Assembly: GCA_049511115.1 (NCBI GenBank)
Contig: JBEKYH010000345.1
Span: 1-5,780 of the forward strand
Source: JBEKYH01 sp049511115
Lineage (GTDB): Bacteria > Planctomycetota > Phycisphaerae > Tepidisphaerales > Tepidisphaeraceae
DNA length: 5,780 bases
Direction: 5' to 3'
Shown here: piece after piece, positions 1 to 5,615 of the stretch
How positions within the stretch are numbered: position 1 is the first letter of the stretch
Layout: the number at the start of each line of letters is the position of its first letter
Position numbers and translations under genes: made by a program
The notes under the pieces: generated by a model
Databases searched by the model: none
Seen by the model: the letters and a program-made list of their open reading frames with translations, nothing else
What the model was told of the DNA's origin: nothing

Positions 1-27
1 CTCTGCCGTCGTCCGCCGCAATCTCAG

Positions 28-381
28 TCAATTGTTCGCTGAATGCGCCGGCGCCGAGACTGTTGTCGTCCCACCATTCTTCAGATTCATCGCCGCGCGA
101 TACACCGCCGCCCCCAGCGTCACGACCATTCCGAGCAACAGGGCGCCAATCCCTATGACAACAAGCAGCTCCACCAGCGTCCATCCGCGTCGCCGCCAGA
201 CAGGTTGTTTTTCCCCTCTCCCGGCAATACGGGGGAGGGCAGGGTGGGGGCTATGGCCGTTGCAATTAGTAACGACGCGACACGTTCCAACGGGTATTGC
301 GCCGAACCCCCTCCTCAGTCCTCCCCCGGTGTACCGGGGGCGGAGGGAGAGCCGGCAGCCGGCTAAAATCGGGAGACCCAT
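28..381 (-). CDS. Short prepilin-like protein with N-terminal methylation motif and unusual long leader
   Basis: The predicted protein has 117 residues. Residues 63-90 carry a type IV prepilin/pseudopilin signature: basic RRR, then G66 as the cleavage point, then WTLVELLVVIGIGALLLG with the conserved Glu at mature position +5 (E71) and a hydrophobic helix. Known family behaviour: a prepilin peptidase cuts after the Gly, N-methylates residue +1, and the helix packs into a pilus or type II secretion pseudopilus. Two things are odd. Residue +1 is Trp rather than the usual Phe, and only about 51 mature residues follow, so the usual globular domain is missing. The leader of about 66 residues is mostly translated REP-like repeats (residues 11-27 and 44-58). 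I chose the ATG at 381 because GGAGG lies 9 nt upstream and no ATG, GTG or TTG sits close to the motif. It starts 40 nt after the TPR-like gene stops, so co-transcription is likely. It may instead be a decayed prepilin gene. Confidence 0.55.
   Translation of the reverse strand: MGLPILAGCRLSLRPRYTGGGLRRGFGAIPVGTCRVVTNCNGHSPHPALPRIAGRGEKQPVWRRRGWTLVELLVVIGIGALLLGMVVTLGAAVYRAAMNLKNGGTTTVSAPAHSANN
208..250 (-). repeat. REP-like palindromic element, copy 1
   Basis: A C-rich/G-rich imperfect palindrome. Positions 214-223 pair with 230-239 as a 10-bp stem with one G-U pair and a 6-nt loop. A flanking G-rich arm runs to 250. Read on the minus strand it aligns with copy 2 read on the plus strand (shared CCCCC, CCTCCCCCG core, GGGAGAGGG-type end), so the two are inverted relative to each other. 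Dispersed elements of this general form (CCCTCTCCCG...CGGGAGAGGG) are known from many bacterial genomes. The element is translated in frame as residues 44-58 of the prepilin-like protein. Confidence 0.65.
301..350 (+). repeat. REP-like palindromic element, copy 2
   Basis: Related to the element at 208-250 but in the opposite orientation. The core hairpin is CCCCCGG (323-329) pairing with CCGGGGG (334-340) around a 4-nt loop. Outer C-rich and G-rich arms can extend it imperfectly. It falls just inside the predicted start of the prepilin-like gene and is read through as residues 11-27. The two copies are separated by about 50 nt, an arrangement like the REP doublets (REPIN/BIME) known from other bacteria; no RAYT transposase is in the window. 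Confidence 0.6.
350..364. repeat. Perfect 15-nt palindrome next to REP-like copy 2
   Basis: AGCCGGC and GCCGGCT flank a central A at 357, forming a perfect odd-length inverted repeat. It directly abuts the REP-like element and lies in the first codons of the prepilin-like frame. It may be the outer end of the repeat element rather than a separate site. Confidence 0.4.
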
Positions 382-390
382 CGTTCGCGT

Positions 391-395
391 CCTCC
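391..395 (-). promoter_or_regulatory. Ribosome binding site for the prepilin-like gene
   Basis: GGAGG on the minus strand, 9 nt before the ATG at 381. It lies in the 40-nt gap after the upstream gene's stop. It is the main argument for starting the prepilin-like gene here rather than at an internal codon. Confidence 0.5.
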
Positions 396-421
396 CCGGT
401 GAGATTCGGATTTCCGTCGCC

Positions 422-1438
422 CTAAACCTTCGCCACGTTCCCATCCCCGGCGCGCTGTCGCAGCATTTCCATCATGTCGCGCACTTCCTGGGCCATCCTC
501 GTATTGGGAAACTCCGCGATAATCGAATCCCCCAGCCGCATGGCTTCGGCCCAGCGCTTGTCCTGGACGGCCATCGTGAATTGAACGCGCAGCAGGCCGA
601 TCTTTTCCTTGAAGACGCTCCGGGCTTTCTCCTGCATTCCTTCGGCTTCGGCCGGGGTCAGGTACATGTCCAGATGCTTGAGGATTTCGATGCTGCCATC
701 GACATCGTGCTTCTCGACGGCCTCGTTCCAGGTGTCCATGAGCTTTTTCTTGCAGGCCACGCGGCGGGCTTCGATCTCCTGTGGCAAGTGAATCACGCGG
801 TCGTCAGTGGGGTGCAGGGCGATGATCCGCTGGGCTTCCTGCAGCGCCTGCGACCAAGCCTCGGCGTTGGTGTACCGCTCCACGATGGCCAGTTGCTCAT
901 TGATCTGTTTCTGGACGGAATCCTGGCGCTTGCTGGCGATTTCCTGGCGGAACCGGTCCGCTTCGGTCTTGTAGCCAAAGACCGTCTCCATGTCGTTGGC
1001 CAGCGCGATCGCCGCTTCCCAATCCTGCCGGGCGATTTCTTCCTGCACGGCGCGGCGGATGGTGTCGTGGTCTTTTTCGCGGAAGGCGACGGCCTTGGTG
1101 CGATCGCTGATGAGTTGGTTCTCCGCCTCCAGGTTCAGCAAGAGGCAGACCTGCTGAAGCTGCTCGTTGAGCCCGGCTAAAAGCTGCGTATGGTATTCGA
1201 GATCGGCCTTTGCCGATTGCTCCTGGTTCAGCACGATGGGAAGCGTCGCAAGAATGGCGACGATAGCAATACAGGCGATTCCCAGCAGATTGCGGCCCAT
1301 GTCGGCCATCGCCAGATCATGCGCGATGTGTCCCTTATCAAACACTTCCCATCCGACGACCGCCCCCACGATCGCCAACGCCGCTAACACCCCATAAATC
1401 CAAAGGAACGACGACGGCTTTCCCTTGCTCACATCCAC
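422..1438 (-). CDS. Two-helix membrane protein with TPR-like repeats, function unknown
   Basis: A protein of 338 residues. Residues 11-33 (FLWIYGVLAALAIVGAVVGW) and 51-70 (LLGIACIAIVAILATLPIVL) are clear membrane helices, joined by a short loop. This predicts a hairpin anchor with both ends in the cytoplasm. The remaining ~265 residues look all-helical and charged: a coiled-coil-like stretch at about 76-110, then several TPR-like helix pairs, at roughly 125-160 (ARQDWEAAIALANDM), 186-215 (AEAWSQALQEAQRIIALHP), 228-260 and 284-318 (DKRWAEAMRLGDSIIAEFP). TPR repeats generally mediate protein-protein contacts, so a membrane-anchored scaffold is the inference; no catalytic motif was seen. The start is GTG at 1438, just downstream of a strong promoter candidate. 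The only GGAG lies about 18 nt upstream, too far for a standard site. An ATG at 1434 is out of frame. The prepilin-like gene follows by 40 nt. Confidence 0.85.
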   Translation of the reverse strand: MDVSKGKPSSFLWIYGVLAALAIVGAVVGWEVFDKGHIAHDLAMADMGRNLLGIACIAIVAILATLPIVLNQEQSAKADLEYHTQLLAGLNEQLQQVCLLLNLEAENQLISDRTKAVAFREKDHDTIRRAVQEEIARQDWEAAIALANDMETVFGYKTEADRFRQEIASKRQDSVQKQINEQLAIVERYTNAEAWSQALQEAQRIIALHPTDDRVIHLPQEIEARRVACKKKLMDTWNEAVEKHDVDGSIEILKHLDMYLTPAEAEGMQEKARSVFKEKIGLLRVQFTMAVQDKRWAEAMRLGDSIIAEFPNTRMAQEVRDMMEMLRQRAGDGNVAKV

Positions 1439-1478
1439 CTCGGCCGTTAATGGACTCCGCGCCTTCTGCGATGGGTGC

Positions 1479-1506
1479 AGGATATTTGACTATAGGCGCA
1501 TGTCAA
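1479..1506 (-). promoter_or_regulatory. Sigma70-type promoter for the TPR-like membrane protein gene
   Basis: On the minus strand TTGACA (1501-1506, a perfect -35) is followed by a 16-nt spacer and TATCCT (1479-1484, 4 of 6 matches to TATAAT). Transcription would begin near 1472, giving a leader of about 34 nt before the GTG at 1438. Its presence implies that this gene and the prepilin-like gene can be expressed independently of the BatA unit upstream. Confidence 0.55.
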
Positions 1507-1529
1507 CGGAGCGGGAGGGCATTTATTTA

Positions 1530-1565
1530 GGGTTTAAGGGTTTAAGAGGGTTCAAGGGTTCAAGA
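1530..1565. repeat. Tandem 18-bp duplication built from 8-bp GGGTTYAA units
   Basis: GGGTTTAAGGGTTTAAGA (1530-1547) is followed at once by GGGTTCAAGGGTTCAAGA (1548-1565). Each 18-mer is itself two GGGTTYAA units plus GA, and the second 18-mer differs only by T-to-C at the same position of both units. It lies between the stop of the small Pro/Ala-rich gene (1608) and the promoter at 1479-1506. No hairpin-plus-U-tract terminator is seen here. Confidence 0.8.
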
Positions 1566-1607
1566 GCTTGAGCGTGAGCGCGTCGGCGACGGCGTATTGG
1601 GGCGCGG

Positions 1608-1892
1608 TCATTTCTTCTTTGCCCCGGCGGCGGGTTTGGCGGGTTCGGGCTTGGCAGGTGGTTTTGCGGCGGCCGCTGGTTTGGCCGGAGCGGCAGCCTT
1701 GGTCTGCGGGAGCGGGGGCACCGGCGCAGGCGCCGCCTTCTGTGGGGCGGGGGCCGGCGGATGTTCCGCCGCCGCTTTTTGCGCCTTTTCGCGTCTTCGC
1801 CAGATGATGGTTTCGCGCTGCCGCTCCGAGCCAAGCAGGCTGAGCATCGCCCAGGCGCTGATGATGATGCCGATGGTGGTGAAAACGCTCAT
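1608..1892 (-). CDS. Small one-pass membrane protein with Pro/Ala/Lys-rich tail
   Basis: A protein of 94 residues, family not recognised. Residues 4-21 (FTTIGIIISAWAMLSLLG) form a single N-terminal membrane helix. A charged stretch follows (SERQRETIIWRRREKAQKA, about 22-40), then a low-complexity tail of Pro, Ala and Lys (43-94) ending in KKK. The basic residues right after the helix suggest the tail is cytoplasmic. Tails of this kind act as flexible linkers or nucleic-acid/membrane contacts in other proteins, but no specific role can be assigned. The gene begins 24 nt after the BatA-type gene stops, so the two probably share a transcript. No clear ribosome binding site precedes the ATG at 1892; translation may depend on coupling. 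The Ala/Pro content makes database matches unreliable. Confidence 0.65.
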   Translation of the reverse strand: MSVFTTIGIIISAWAMLSLLGSERQRETIIWRRREKAQKAAAEHPPAPAPQKAAPAPVPPLPQTKAAAPAKPAAAAKPPAKPEPAKPAAGAKKK

Positions 1893-1916
1893 TGGCCGTC
1901 GAGTTACCGGTAATTC

Positions 1917-4151
1917 TTATCGGTTATCGGCGGCGGAAGCGTAAGTCGGCGTGGAAAAATCGCCTCCCGACATGTCACCGGGAAGGCGGCCGGATCGCTT
2001 GGAGCCGCGTTTGGGCATCGCGCCCAGCAGCGCTTCCAGGCACAAGAGCAGCAGCACAATCGCAATCGGCAATGTCCATTGCGGGCGCGGTTCGTTCATG
2101 GCCGTCAGCAGCCGCCGCGCCTCGTCGAGCGAATGGACAGCCAGGAGGCCGGCCTGCGGGGGGGCGATCTCATTCAGCGCCCGATAGCGAAGGAGCGCCT
2201 CGCTCGACGGCGGCTGAACATTGGTCCAGGCGAAAGCCTTGCTCTCGCCGGTCGCGGAATGCCAACGCCAGACATAGAGGCCGGGGATGGCGGCGCTCGG
2301 ATAAATATACCGGTCGCCCGTGCGGCTGATCTTGATCGCCTCCTGGCCCGGGGGCGTTAAATCGACCTCCGTTTCCGGCGGCGCCTCCTCCGCGGGCAGA
2401 ACCAGCGGATCACCCAATTCGACATTCAGCGCCGCCGTGCTTACCGCGGCGGGCCGCAGGGCGTTCACCAGCGTCGGCGGAAAGAGGTCCCAGACGCGGA
2501 GATTGCCGCACGTCCGATCAGGTAACGTTGCCCAGGTATACACTACGCCGTCGCTGAGGTTGCGCCGCCATAGCAGGCCAGTGAGTTTGGCGTTGGAATC
2601 GGGATCATTCGGGGCGGCGTTGATGATCGGCTGCACGTCCGGGTCGCCGGCGGCGAAATGCACCAATCGCGTCACGACCAATCGCCCCTCGGCGTCGCCG
2701 ACGGTGCCGATGTCGGCGAGAATCTCATCGCTGGGGCGGACGATCGAAGCGTGATAAGCGGCATCGCCGTTGTCGGCGGCATTGGCACTTTGCGCGGCAT
2801 CCTGCGGACGCGAGGGAAGCAATGCGGCAATGGCCGCTTGCCGAGCGGGCTCGAGCGCGGCCCAGGAGGCTTCCAATCCCGGCTGCACGAAAACAACCAG
2901 CGACCCGCCGCCGCGCACGAAGCCGCCGAGGCGTTCGGCGGTGGCTTGATCCGGCCACTGGTTGAAGACCGCGATGATCAGCGATTCATCCCACCGGGGC
3001 GGGCCATCCAGCACATTCACCGGCCAGGCGGCGCGCTGGCCTTCGCTGGGGTCCAGGGCCAGGCGCAGCAGCTTGAGGGTCTGCGTATTCGGCTCACCCA
3101 CGGCCAGAATCGCCGCGTTGGCTCGGGCCGGGACGTGCACCAGCCGGCTGCGCGTCGCGGCCCAGGGAAGTTGCTGAGGGCCGTCCAAGCGAGCCGTCAC
3201 CAACAGCCACGATGAGCCGCCAAAACTCATCGGCGTGCGCAGTTGCGCCCGGCCGGCGGTGTCGAACCGGGCGATCGGCAGGGGCGGAGGCGCAGGCAGG
3301 GGGGCTGCGGCTGGCTGCGTATCCGCCTGATCCACCGCCGTCATTTCCAGGATCGTCTGTCGCGTGTCGTTGGGATGGCCGGCCAAGTTGATCACGACCT
3401 GCGCCGGTATGCCCAGCCGCGCCTGGGGCGGATCCGTTTCGACGTTGGTAATCGCCGCGGCCCGCACATCATCGGGATGCAGGTCGATCAAAATCGTCTG
3501 CCCGCCGGCGCTTGTCGCAAGGGGCGTGATGGGACGGGGAAATTCCTTGTCCTGTGCGTCGGTGAGGATGACGAGCCACTTCTGATCCTCATCGGCTCCC
3601 GCGAGCATTTGCTCGGCCGCCGCGACGCGATCCACCAATGGCCCGCTCGCGGGCGTCGGCGTCAATTCGGCCCAATGCTCGCCGCGATAGGCGGAGGCGG
3701 GCTGAAGTTGCGGCGCGTCGCCGCTGTTGCTGCGGAAGATCGCCACGTTGGCGTCGCGCAGTTCCGTGCGAAGCAGGTCCTGGATGGCCAGGTCTTCCTT
3801 GTGCAGCAGCGTGGATTGCTGATCCTGGAGGAGCATGGAGTAGCTGGTATCCGCGACGATTGCCGCCGCGATGGAGGAGTTTTGCGCCACGCTTCCCGCG
3901 GCCAATTGCCGGGCGGGCTGGGCCAGCGCCCAGATCAACAGGGCCAGCAGCAGCGCGCGGCATCCCAGCAACAGCCAGCGCTGCACTTTGCGCCGCGTGG
4001 CATTTTCCTTGAGGCTGGCCTGAATAAACCGAACGGTGCTGAAGGGAATGACCCGCGATTTCTGGTTAAACAGCAGATGCAGCACCAGCGGGAGCGCTGC
4101 CACCGGCAAAGCCCAGAGTGCGGCGGAGAATAGGAATTGCAGGCCGAACAT
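1917..4151 (-). CDS. BatA N-terminal domain / vWA membrane protein
   Basis: A protein of 744 residues. The start is a typical BatA N-terminal double-membrane region: helix 1 at about 4-27 (ending PLVLHLLF), a basic cytoplasmic loop (KSRVIPFSTVRFI...RRKVQRW) and helix 2 at about 58-77. A von Willebrand factor A-like domain follows (about 93-225), with the metal-site motif DTSYS (D101, S103, S105) and a later strand LVILTDAQ (193-200). A second region (about 345-425) has the pattern ILAVGEPN...ESLIIAVFNQWPD...LGGFVRGGGSLVVFVQPG, as in the glutamine-amidotransferase-like part of long planctomycete BatA proteins. Residues 691-710 form a C-terminal helix with a basic tail. The large middle is probably periplasmic. 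Family knowledge: such proteins usually accompany MoxR ATPases and DUF58 proteins; neither is adjacent here. No ribosome binding site is evident before the ATG at 4151. Length and domain order look complete. Confidence 0.92.
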   Translation of the reverse strand: MFGLQFLFSAALWALPVAALPLVLHLLFNQKSRVIPFSTVRFIQASLKENATRRKVQRWLLLGCRALLLALLIWALAQPARQLAAGSVAQNSSIAAAIVADTSYSMLLQDQQSTLLHKEDLAIQDLLRTELRDANVAIFRSNSGDAPQLQPASAYRGEHWAELTPTPASGPLVDRVAAAEQMLAGADEDQKWLVILTDAQDKEFPRPITPLATSAGGQTILIDLHPDDVRAAAITNVETDPPQARLGIPAQVVINLAGHPNDTRQTILEMTAVDQADTQPAAAPLPAPPPLPIARFDTAGRAQLRTPMSFGGSSWLLVTARLDGPQQLPWAATRSRLVHVPARANAAILAVGEPNTQTLKLLRLALDPSEGQRAAWPVNVLDGPPRWDESLIIAVFNQWPDQATAERLGGFVRGGGSLVVFVQPGLEASWAALEPARQAAIAALLPSRPQDAAQSANAADNGDAAYHASIVRPSDEILADIGTVGDAEGRLVVTRLVHFAAGDPDVQPIINAAPNDPDSNAKLTGLLWRRNLSDGVVYTWATLPDRTCGNLRVWDLFPPTLVNALRPAAVSTAALNVELGDPLVLPAEEAPPETEVDLTPPGQEAIKISRTGDRYIYPSAAIPGLYVWRWHSATGESKAFAWTNVQPPSSEALLRYRALNEIAPPQAGLLAVHSLDEARRLLTAMNEPRPQWTLPIAIVLLLLCLEALLGAMPKRGSKRSGRLPGDMSGGDFSTPTYASAADNR

Positions 4152-4178
4152 GGGGAAACGAGAACGCCTTTAGTGAGA

Positions 4179-4227
4179 GTATACGTTCAGTCGGTCGGCA
4201 TCGCGCCTGAGGCGAACTCATGTTATA
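4179..4227 (-). promoter_or_regulatory. Weak promoter candidates upstream of the BatA-type gene
   Basis: A promoter is expected between the terminator at 4288-4329 and the ATG at 4151. On the minus strand two -10-like hexamers are present, TATAAC (4222-4227) and TATACT (4179-4184), each matching 5 of 6. Neither has a convincing -35 at 16-18 nt, so the site is not settled. Confidence 0.25.
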
Positions 4228-4287
4228 GATGTATGAATGTCCCATGAACGTCCCCTTTTGTTGCCCCGCGGCGAAAGGATAATCAGC

Positions 4288-4329
4288 AAAGAAAAAAAAG
4301 GAGCCCGCGGCAGAGGATCGACCGCGGGC
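4288..4329 (-). terminator. Intrinsic terminator of the secreted-protein gene
   Basis: On the minus strand GCCCGCGG (4322-4329) pairs perfectly with CCGCGGGC (4303-4310) around an 11-nt loop, then TCC and a run of eight T, C, TTT (to 4288). This is a textbook rho-independent terminator. It lies about 60 nt past the stop at 4390 and separates that gene from the BatA unit. Confidence 0.9.
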
Positions 4330-4389
4330 GCCCCGAACTGCATTTCCCCCTCCTGCACTTTCTTCCCTGCCTACCCTTAATCATTCCTC

Positions 4390-5193
4390 TTACCAGTGCC
4401 AGAACTCCCACCAGTGACGCTGCGGCGCCGCCGACGCCTGCGCCGATTTTGCCGACGGCTGTGTCTGCGCGGAGGTCTTTGCACTTGCCGTTGCAAACGA
4501 GGCGGATGTCTTTGCCGGCGTCTGGCTTACCGCCGCCGGTTCGTCCAAAACCGCGGCGAGCACGTGCCGCGCCGCCAGGCGATAGGCATCCATCTCGTGC
4601 GCCGGCCAATGGGCGCTGTGATCATCGAACGCCGTTAACTCCGCCAACAGATTGTCACGAATGCGATCAGCCGTCAGTGAATGCGGAATCTGCACGTTCC
4701 ACATTCCCATGTCGCGCACAATGGGGAGGTTCAGCTCCTTTTGGCCTTGTGCGGCGTTGATCTCGATGGTTTCGTGGTCCGCATTTGGCCCCGGCTTTTC
4801 GACCGCGATCAACGGCGCGCCCAGAGCGTCGCTGAATTTCAAAGCATTGAAATCATGTCCGTATTTCAGCTTCCACGTCTTGCGGATTCCCGTGATGCGA
4901 TCATCCAATTTCGCGCCAAAATCATGGCTGTAGTCGCTGGAGTTCATGATTCGGCGCATATCCGCGGCGGGAAAATCCGCGACCAGCGCATGCAGATTAT
5001 CGCGCGTCATCGCGTCATCGGTAAGTTTTCCGATGACCGAACCGAATGTCGCGCTGGAAGGTCCCAAGGTTATCGTCGGCGCCAACGTGGACGCCGCGGA
5101 ACCGCTGGTTGCGGCAGGCTGCGCCGCCTGCGCGGCAAGGCCGCATCCGGTCACGGCCATCACGGCCGCCATTACCATTGGTGAGCGTTTCAT
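4390..5193 (-). CDS. Exported protein of unknown function with aromatic C-terminal cap
   Basis: A protein of 267 residues, family not recognised. The N-terminus is an export signal (KR, then hydrophobic MVMAAVMAVTGCGLAAQA). VTGC at 14-17 fits a lipobox, which would give a lipoprotein, while AQA (21-23) is an ordinary signal peptidase site; the choice is unclear. The folded part is about 50-218, rich in charged and aromatic residues (e.g. DDAMTRDNLHALVADFP, RKTWKLKYGHDFNALKF, MWNVQIP). A low-complexity Ala/Ser/Thr/Gln/Lys linker (about 219-258) leads to the striking end RHWWEFWHW. The start at 5193 is fixed by GGAGG 9 nt upstream and by the signal peptide; the open frame continues to 5403 but that part has no such features. 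The gene has its own terminator, so it is probably a single-gene unit. It is divergent from the SpoIIAA-like gene. Confidence 0.85.
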   Translation of the reverse strand: MKRSPMVMAAVMAVTGCGLAAQAAQPAATSGSAASTLAPTITLGPSSATFGSVIGKLTDDAMTRDNLHALVADFPAADMRRIMNSSDYSHDFGAKLDDRITGIRKTWKLKYGHDFNALKFSDALGAPLIAVEKPGPNADHETIEINAAQGQKELNLPIVRDMGMWNVQIPHSLTADRIRDNLLAELTAFDDHSAHWPAHEMDAYRLAARHVLAAVLDEPAAVSQTPAKTSASFATASAKTSAQTQPSAKSAQASAAPQRHWWEFWHW

Positions 5194-5202
5194 AAAGATA
5201 GA

Positions 5203-5207
5203 CCTCC
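5203..5207 (-). promoter_or_regulatory. Strong ribosome binding site that fixes the exported-protein start
   Basis: GGAGG on the minus strand, 9 nt before the ATG at 5193. It rules in favour of this start over in-frame codons further upstream. It is the best Shine-Dalgarno match in the window. Confidence 0.8.
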
Positions 5208-5223
5208 GGTAAGAACAAGGCCC

Positions 5224-5292
5224 CCGCCGGAAATAGGCGCCCGGCGCACGGCCAGCCAGTCTTGTACGGGACCAAGCGGGCGCCGTCGGCGG
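5224..5292 (-). other. Possible structured 5' leader of the exported-protein gene
   Basis: On the minus strand CCGCCG (5287-5292) can pair with CGGCGG (5224-5229), and inside it GGCGCCC (5278-5284) with GGGCGCC (5236-5242), separated by a small internal loop. The enclosed 35 nt hold a small hairpin CTTG/CAAG (5273-5276 with 5261-5264) and a weaker GGC/GCC hairpin, giving a possible three-way junction. It ends 16 nt before the ribosome binding site. It matches no riboswitch class I recognise, and high G+C makes chance pairing possible. Confidence 0.35.
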
Positions 5293-5311
5293 AAACCATC
5301 GGCGAAAGCCA

Positions 5312-5340
5312 TAAATCAAATTGAGCGGGGCCACGGTCAA
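5312..5340 (-). promoter_or_regulatory. Possible promoter of the exported-protein gene, proximal
   Basis: TTGACC (5335-5340) is followed by a 17-nt spacer and the A+T-rich GATTTA (5312-5317) on the minus strand. The -35 is good and the -10 poor. A start near 5305 would place the potential hairpin structure at 5224-5292 in the leader. Confidence 0.3.
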
Positions 5341-5403
5341 TAGCGTGCGACCCCAGAACCCATTACCGATTACACCCCGTCGAGGTGGGGCCGGTTGCAG
5401 CAA

Positions 5404-5431
5404 ATTAAATATTTTTTTCAGACGCGGTCAC
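5404..5431 (-). promoter_or_regulatory. Possible promoter of the exported-protein gene, distal
   Basis: GTGACC (5426-5431), a 16-nt spacer, and TTTAAT (5404-5409, 5 of 6 matches) on the minus strand, inside the most A+T-rich patch of the intergenic region. It would give a leader of about 200 nt. It is an alternative to the proximal candidate; the sequence alone does not decide. Confidence 0.35.
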
Positions 5432-5451
5432 TTGTGAATCGCCGCAGAAGC

Positions 5452-5492
5452 GGGGCACGCAGGAACCACACGGGGGGCACGCAGAAACTACA
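5452..5492. repeat. Two imperfect direct repeats, 22-nt period, in the divergent intergenic region
   Basis: GGGGCACGCAGGAACCACA (5452-5470) and GGGGCACGCAGAAACTACA (5474-5492) match at 17 of 19 positions, with starts 22 nt apart, close to two helical turns. They lie upstream of both divergent genes, just beyond the distal promoter candidate. They could be operator half-sites or a small duplication. The remaining intergenic sequence up to 5615 shows nothing else I can support; no convincing plus-strand promoter was found. Confidence 0.55.
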
Positions 5493-5615
5493 TGCAAGAA
5501 ATTCATCATTGACCCAATAGGGGATTGCGAATGGACACGAAACTTTTCAAGTCATCGCGCATCGTAGGAACATGTGCTAAAAGGCTGGGGGGTAATCCAT
5601 TGAATGAGGTGTACA

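Noticed and set aside
208..364. CRISPR array or transcription terminator from the palindromes
   Set aside because: There are only two inverted, non-identical copies with no regular spacer series, and no T-run follows either hairpin; they fit dispersed REP-like repeats better.
32..1180. Long plus-strand open frame of 382 codons
   Set aside because: It lies antisense to the prepilin-like and TPR-like genes, crosses both the REP elements and a gene boundary, and its translation shows no domain or membrane pattern of its own.
1597..1944. Plus-strand frame of 115 codons rich in Gly/Ala
   Set aside because: It is the reverse reading of the Pro/Ala/Lys tail of the small membrane protein and overlaps two minus-strand genes; composition fully explains it.
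3243..4133. Plus-strand open frame of 296 codons
   Set aside because: Antisense to the BatA-type gene, very rich in Arg/Gly/Gln as expected of a G+C-driven shadow frame, with no ribosome binding site or recognisable motif.
5194..5403. N-terminal extension of the exported protein by 70 codons
   Set aside because: The extension would bury the signal peptide and lacks a ribosome binding site, whereas the start at 5193 has GGAGG at 9 nt. The region is better read as leader.
5509..5537. Plus-strand TTGACC as a -35 for the SpoIIAA-like gene
   Set aside because: No acceptable -10 hexamer occurs 16-18 nt downstream (the sequence there is around TGGACA), so it is not called.
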